This document shows, in pieces, positions 61,601-64,000 of a DNA stretch of 64,000 bases. A model generated the notes under the pieces. The model was not told the DNA's origin. It searched no databases and worked only from the letters and a program-made list of their open reading frames with translations. Every line of letters starts with the position of its first letter. Positions within the stretch are counted from its first letter, which is position 1. The stretch comes from Gongronella butleri (taxonomy: Eukaryota > Mucoromycota > Mucoromycetes > Mucorales > Cunninghamellaceae), in assembly GCA_025201375.1 (NCBI GenBank), contig JAIWZP010000013.1, positions 496,001-560,000 on the forward strand. The letters run 5' to 3'. The position numbers were made by a program, and so were the translations under genes.

Positions 61601-63528
61601 ACGAGCGGACGCATCAGGTACGGCAAATAAGGGAGCAACGTGCTGAGCCGCACAGGCACCGCAAGGCACAATTCGACAAACAGATTGCGCATTGCCGGCT
61701 TGTGCGCGAGTGTCAGCAGCGAATTGAGATTCTCGAGCACCACTTGCAGCAATGGCGACACTTCCTTGTAAAGCAGCTCAAATCGGCCGCCGCCAATGCT
61801 CTTGAACAGCGCACGGAGCAGCAAAAAGTAATTGGCGTGTTCCTTGGCCTTGGTCGATAGCTTAAAGCACGACATGACCAAATTGCTAAGATACGGCTGC
61901 AAAATCAGCTCGTTGGTATCGGGGAAGAAATTGATCGCCATGAACGTCAGCCGGAAAAGATGCAGCATCACCGCAGAATAGTGCATGTCGTCATCGCCCA
62001 GCCGCTCGATTCGATCAATCAAGAATTTCACGAGAATCCCCGCAAATCCTTGCGACGAGATGTCATTCATCAAGAAATACTGCGCAATGTGCAGCAGCGA
62101 CGTGTTGATCAGCATCCGGTCAAAGAAATAGTCGATCTGCGACGCGAAAATCTCTTGGAACACCGCAGGATCAAGCAACGTGAACACAATCGCAAACATG
62201 TCGAGAATCTCCTTTTCAACCACGGGCTGCGTGCCCAGATGGATCGCCGCGTCATTGCACCCGACCGCATGCTCGTCCTTTGGTGCCTTGTCGTCATTGT
62301 ACACGGGCGCAGCACCACCAGCGCCATAATTGTCCACATTGTAATATTCAAAGCACTTTAGACCCTCGCGGAACAGACGGATAAAAATTGCAATGTCGTC
62401 CTGCGAGAACCCGCGCGCAAACAAATTGTACGTCTGAGGGCTGATCTCGTCGCTGCTTGGCGCAGGATTGCAATGCCGCATGCCAATGAACAATGGCTTG
62501 AGCCCAATCGCCAAATTCTTGAAAAGGAACCGACCGTCTTTTTCGAAAAAAAAAAAATCACAAGCGTGTCAGCACTCTTTTTTTTTTCCCCTGTTTTCTG
62601 GTTTTTTTTTTCTCTCTCCCTGTTTTTTTTTTTTCATACCCTTGATCCCGTCGTGCGAAGAATCCGGGAAAAAGGCGGCGGTCTGGATGGCGCGTGCACG
62701 ATCAAAGTCAAAGTCGGCTTGATCATCGGAGGCGGACGAAGCGTCTGTGTCGGGAGCATTTTGCTTGTTTTCGGGCTTGCTGGCGTCGCCCGTGAGCTTT
62801 TTCTTCTGGTATTGGGCGAGGTAGTGGTGGAATTGACTGTTGAGGGCAGAAAACTTGCTGGCAAAGGCGTCGAGGATGCGCATGAGCAGCTCACGGCCCT
62901 CGGCCTTGTTGGGGATCTTGATGATGCAATCAATCAGGTTGAGCAGCAGCTTGCCACACATGGTCTGGATGCTGGGCGCCAACGTGCCGTCGTGCAGGTT
63001 GCGCGAGTAAATGTACACGGTGCGGAACAGCTGCGCTGTCGACAATTCCGATCGAATGTGGTGCACAAGGTCCGCGAGCATGCTGTAGGCCAGGGGGCGC
63101 AGTGTGTCGTGCGACGTCACGCCCGTGCCAATCAACACCTTCTCGTTGAGCAGCAAATCAATCTTTGGCACAAACGACGTGCGGAAATCCGTCGACAAAA
63201 TATGCCGCGTCGCCACCAACAGCTCTTTGCGCGTCGCAGACGACTCGGGTGGACATTCGCGTAGCAAACGAAGCACAAAGTCCGGGATCTGGTCCTGGTA
63301 CGGCCGCAGCAGCGCCGTGTAGCTGCGAAGGATATACGCCAGGAACGACATCGTCTTGACTTGCGCAACAATAAAGTCATTGTACACGCTGCGGTTCTTG
63401 ATCTCGGGACTCACGCCCACAAACACCTCCCCACGTGCCGTCGCCGCATTCGCAGCCTCGGCCTGCGGCTTGGCCTGCAATTGGAGCGTCTAGAATGAAT
63501 AGAAAAAAATGGAGAAAGAAAGGAAATT

Positions 63529-63565
<37 letters not shown>

Positions 63566-64000
63566 GCGATTTGGTCGCTGCCCATGTTTTCAAAAGGGCT
63601 TACCGAAAAGATCAATGGGATGAATTTCATAATGTTCTCGGCAGCATAACGACGATGCGATTGGAACAGCAGCACCACAATGATTGGGCACTCGGTCAAC
63701 ACTTTGAAGCTATACATGCTCTTTGGCAGCACTTTGGCCGGTGTTTCTGTGGTGGTGGACGTCTCGGACGCAGGCGACATGGGCCGTGGCGACGGCGCGA
63801 GCAGCGACCCAGGACCGGGCTAGCATAAAACGAAAAAAAAAAAATGAGAAATTGGATGCTCAATTCGGGGCAAAATGCAAAAAAAAAAGAAGGCTCACCG
63901 TCATTGGATTGGCAGCAGGCGTGCTTGCCGCGTCAAAATGGTCGTGGACCGTCTGCTCCATATTGTTGAAAATGAGGGTGACGAGGTCGAGGAACGGCTG
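50754..64000 (-). CDS. TRA1: Tra1 (TRRAP), PIKK-family pseudokinase scaffold, 5' end beyond right edge
   Basis: Thirteen exons in transcript order: >64000-63899, 63819-63604, 63489-62640, 62537-61042, 60813-57054, 56870-55839, 55725-53657, 53591-52623, 52536-52228, 52135-51710, 51636-51544, 51458-50937, 50864-50754; 3984 residues in the window, all phases consistent. Tra1 is the activator-binding subunit of SAGA and NuA4 histone acetyltransferases. Order: HEAT repeats (for example [40 protein letters not shown]), the FAT region (53.66-56.9 kb), an acidic/polyQ insertion, [16 protein letters not shown], the kinase-like domain ([18 protein letters not shown]) and a FATC tail ending WMPWL. The catalytic-loop and DFG residues are absent ([16 protein letters not shown], then MMEVLP), as in all Tra1. 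Several polyQ tracts add length. Only the extreme N-terminus is missing. Confidence 0.97.
52790..53560 (-). other. Acidic, polyQ-ending insertion inside TRA1
   Basis: Within one exon, about 230 residues dominated by Asp, Glu, Lys and Ala (words such as [23 protein letters not shown]) followed by a run of about 18 Gln. It separates the FAT region ([12 protein letters not shown]) from the FRB/kinase start ([14 protein letters not shown]). Other Tra1/TRRAP proteins have a variable, shorter linker here. Confidence 0.85.

Overview
The window is nuclear DNA from a filamentous fungus, most likely an early-diverging one (Mucoromycota, probably Mucorales). The evidence is: many short introns (about 60-130 nt) with GT or GC donors and CTGAC/CTCAC-like branch sites next to long A or T tracts; fungal housekeeping proteins (ribosomal protein uS5/RPS2, Ctf4, Ade1, Tra1, Urc4, a fungal amino-acid permease); and a secreted Cys-rich protein of a kind I associate with Mucorales. 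There are no operons. Genes are spaced or divergent, and exon structures were built by hand from splice signals and reading-frame continuity.

Layout. 1-2473 (-): GATA zinc-finger gene, cut by the left edge. 3393-4267 (+): RPS2. 5.06-8.35 kb: an intact Crypton-type tyrosine-recombinase transposon (ORF 5288-7519) followed by an A-rich minisatellite. 8.4-11.1 kb: repeat-rich DNA with a SINE-like element and an AT-rich block. 11139-12652 (-): URC4. 13422-14210 (+): a small zinc-binding protein. 14417-17922 (+): CTF4/mcl1. 18372-20799 (-): an 11-exon cytochrome P450. 21285-22690 (-): a related, multiply broken P450 pseudogene. 23.0-24.1 kb: an inverted copy of a dispersed non-coding repeat. 24832-27086 (-): a 712-residue acidic protein of unknown function. 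27341-28617 (-): a secreted, probably GPI-anchored Cys-rich protein. 28.6-33.5 kb: no recognised gene. 33537-34876 (+): ADE1. 35697-36206 (-): a two-finger C2H2 protein. 39.4-40.7 kb (-): a degenerate multi-finger C2H2 gene. 43181-45321 (-): an amino-acid permease. 47.4-50.2 kb: three more copies of the dispersed repeat. 50754 to the right edge (-): TRA1, the SAGA/NuA4 scaffold pseudokinase, missing only its N-terminus.

Most informative observations. (1) A complete Crypton, with all expected catalytic residues and a GCR1_C-like tail, is bracketed by TGTCAC clusters and palindromes. (2) Two unrelated genes each have a 7-nt micro-exon; for the P450, the fused paralogous sequence in the neighbouring pseudogene supports it. 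(3) Three introns use GCAAGT donors (GC-AG class), and reading-frame continuity requires this. (4) A dispersed repeat family of about 0.3-1 kb has four copies in the window. (5) TRA1 carries a roughly 230-residue acidic and polyQ insertion before the pseudokinase domain.

The genes do not form one pathway. They are a mixed set for translation, transcription, DNA replication/cohesion, purine synthesis, pyrimidine salvage/catabolism, amino-acid uptake and redox metabolism.
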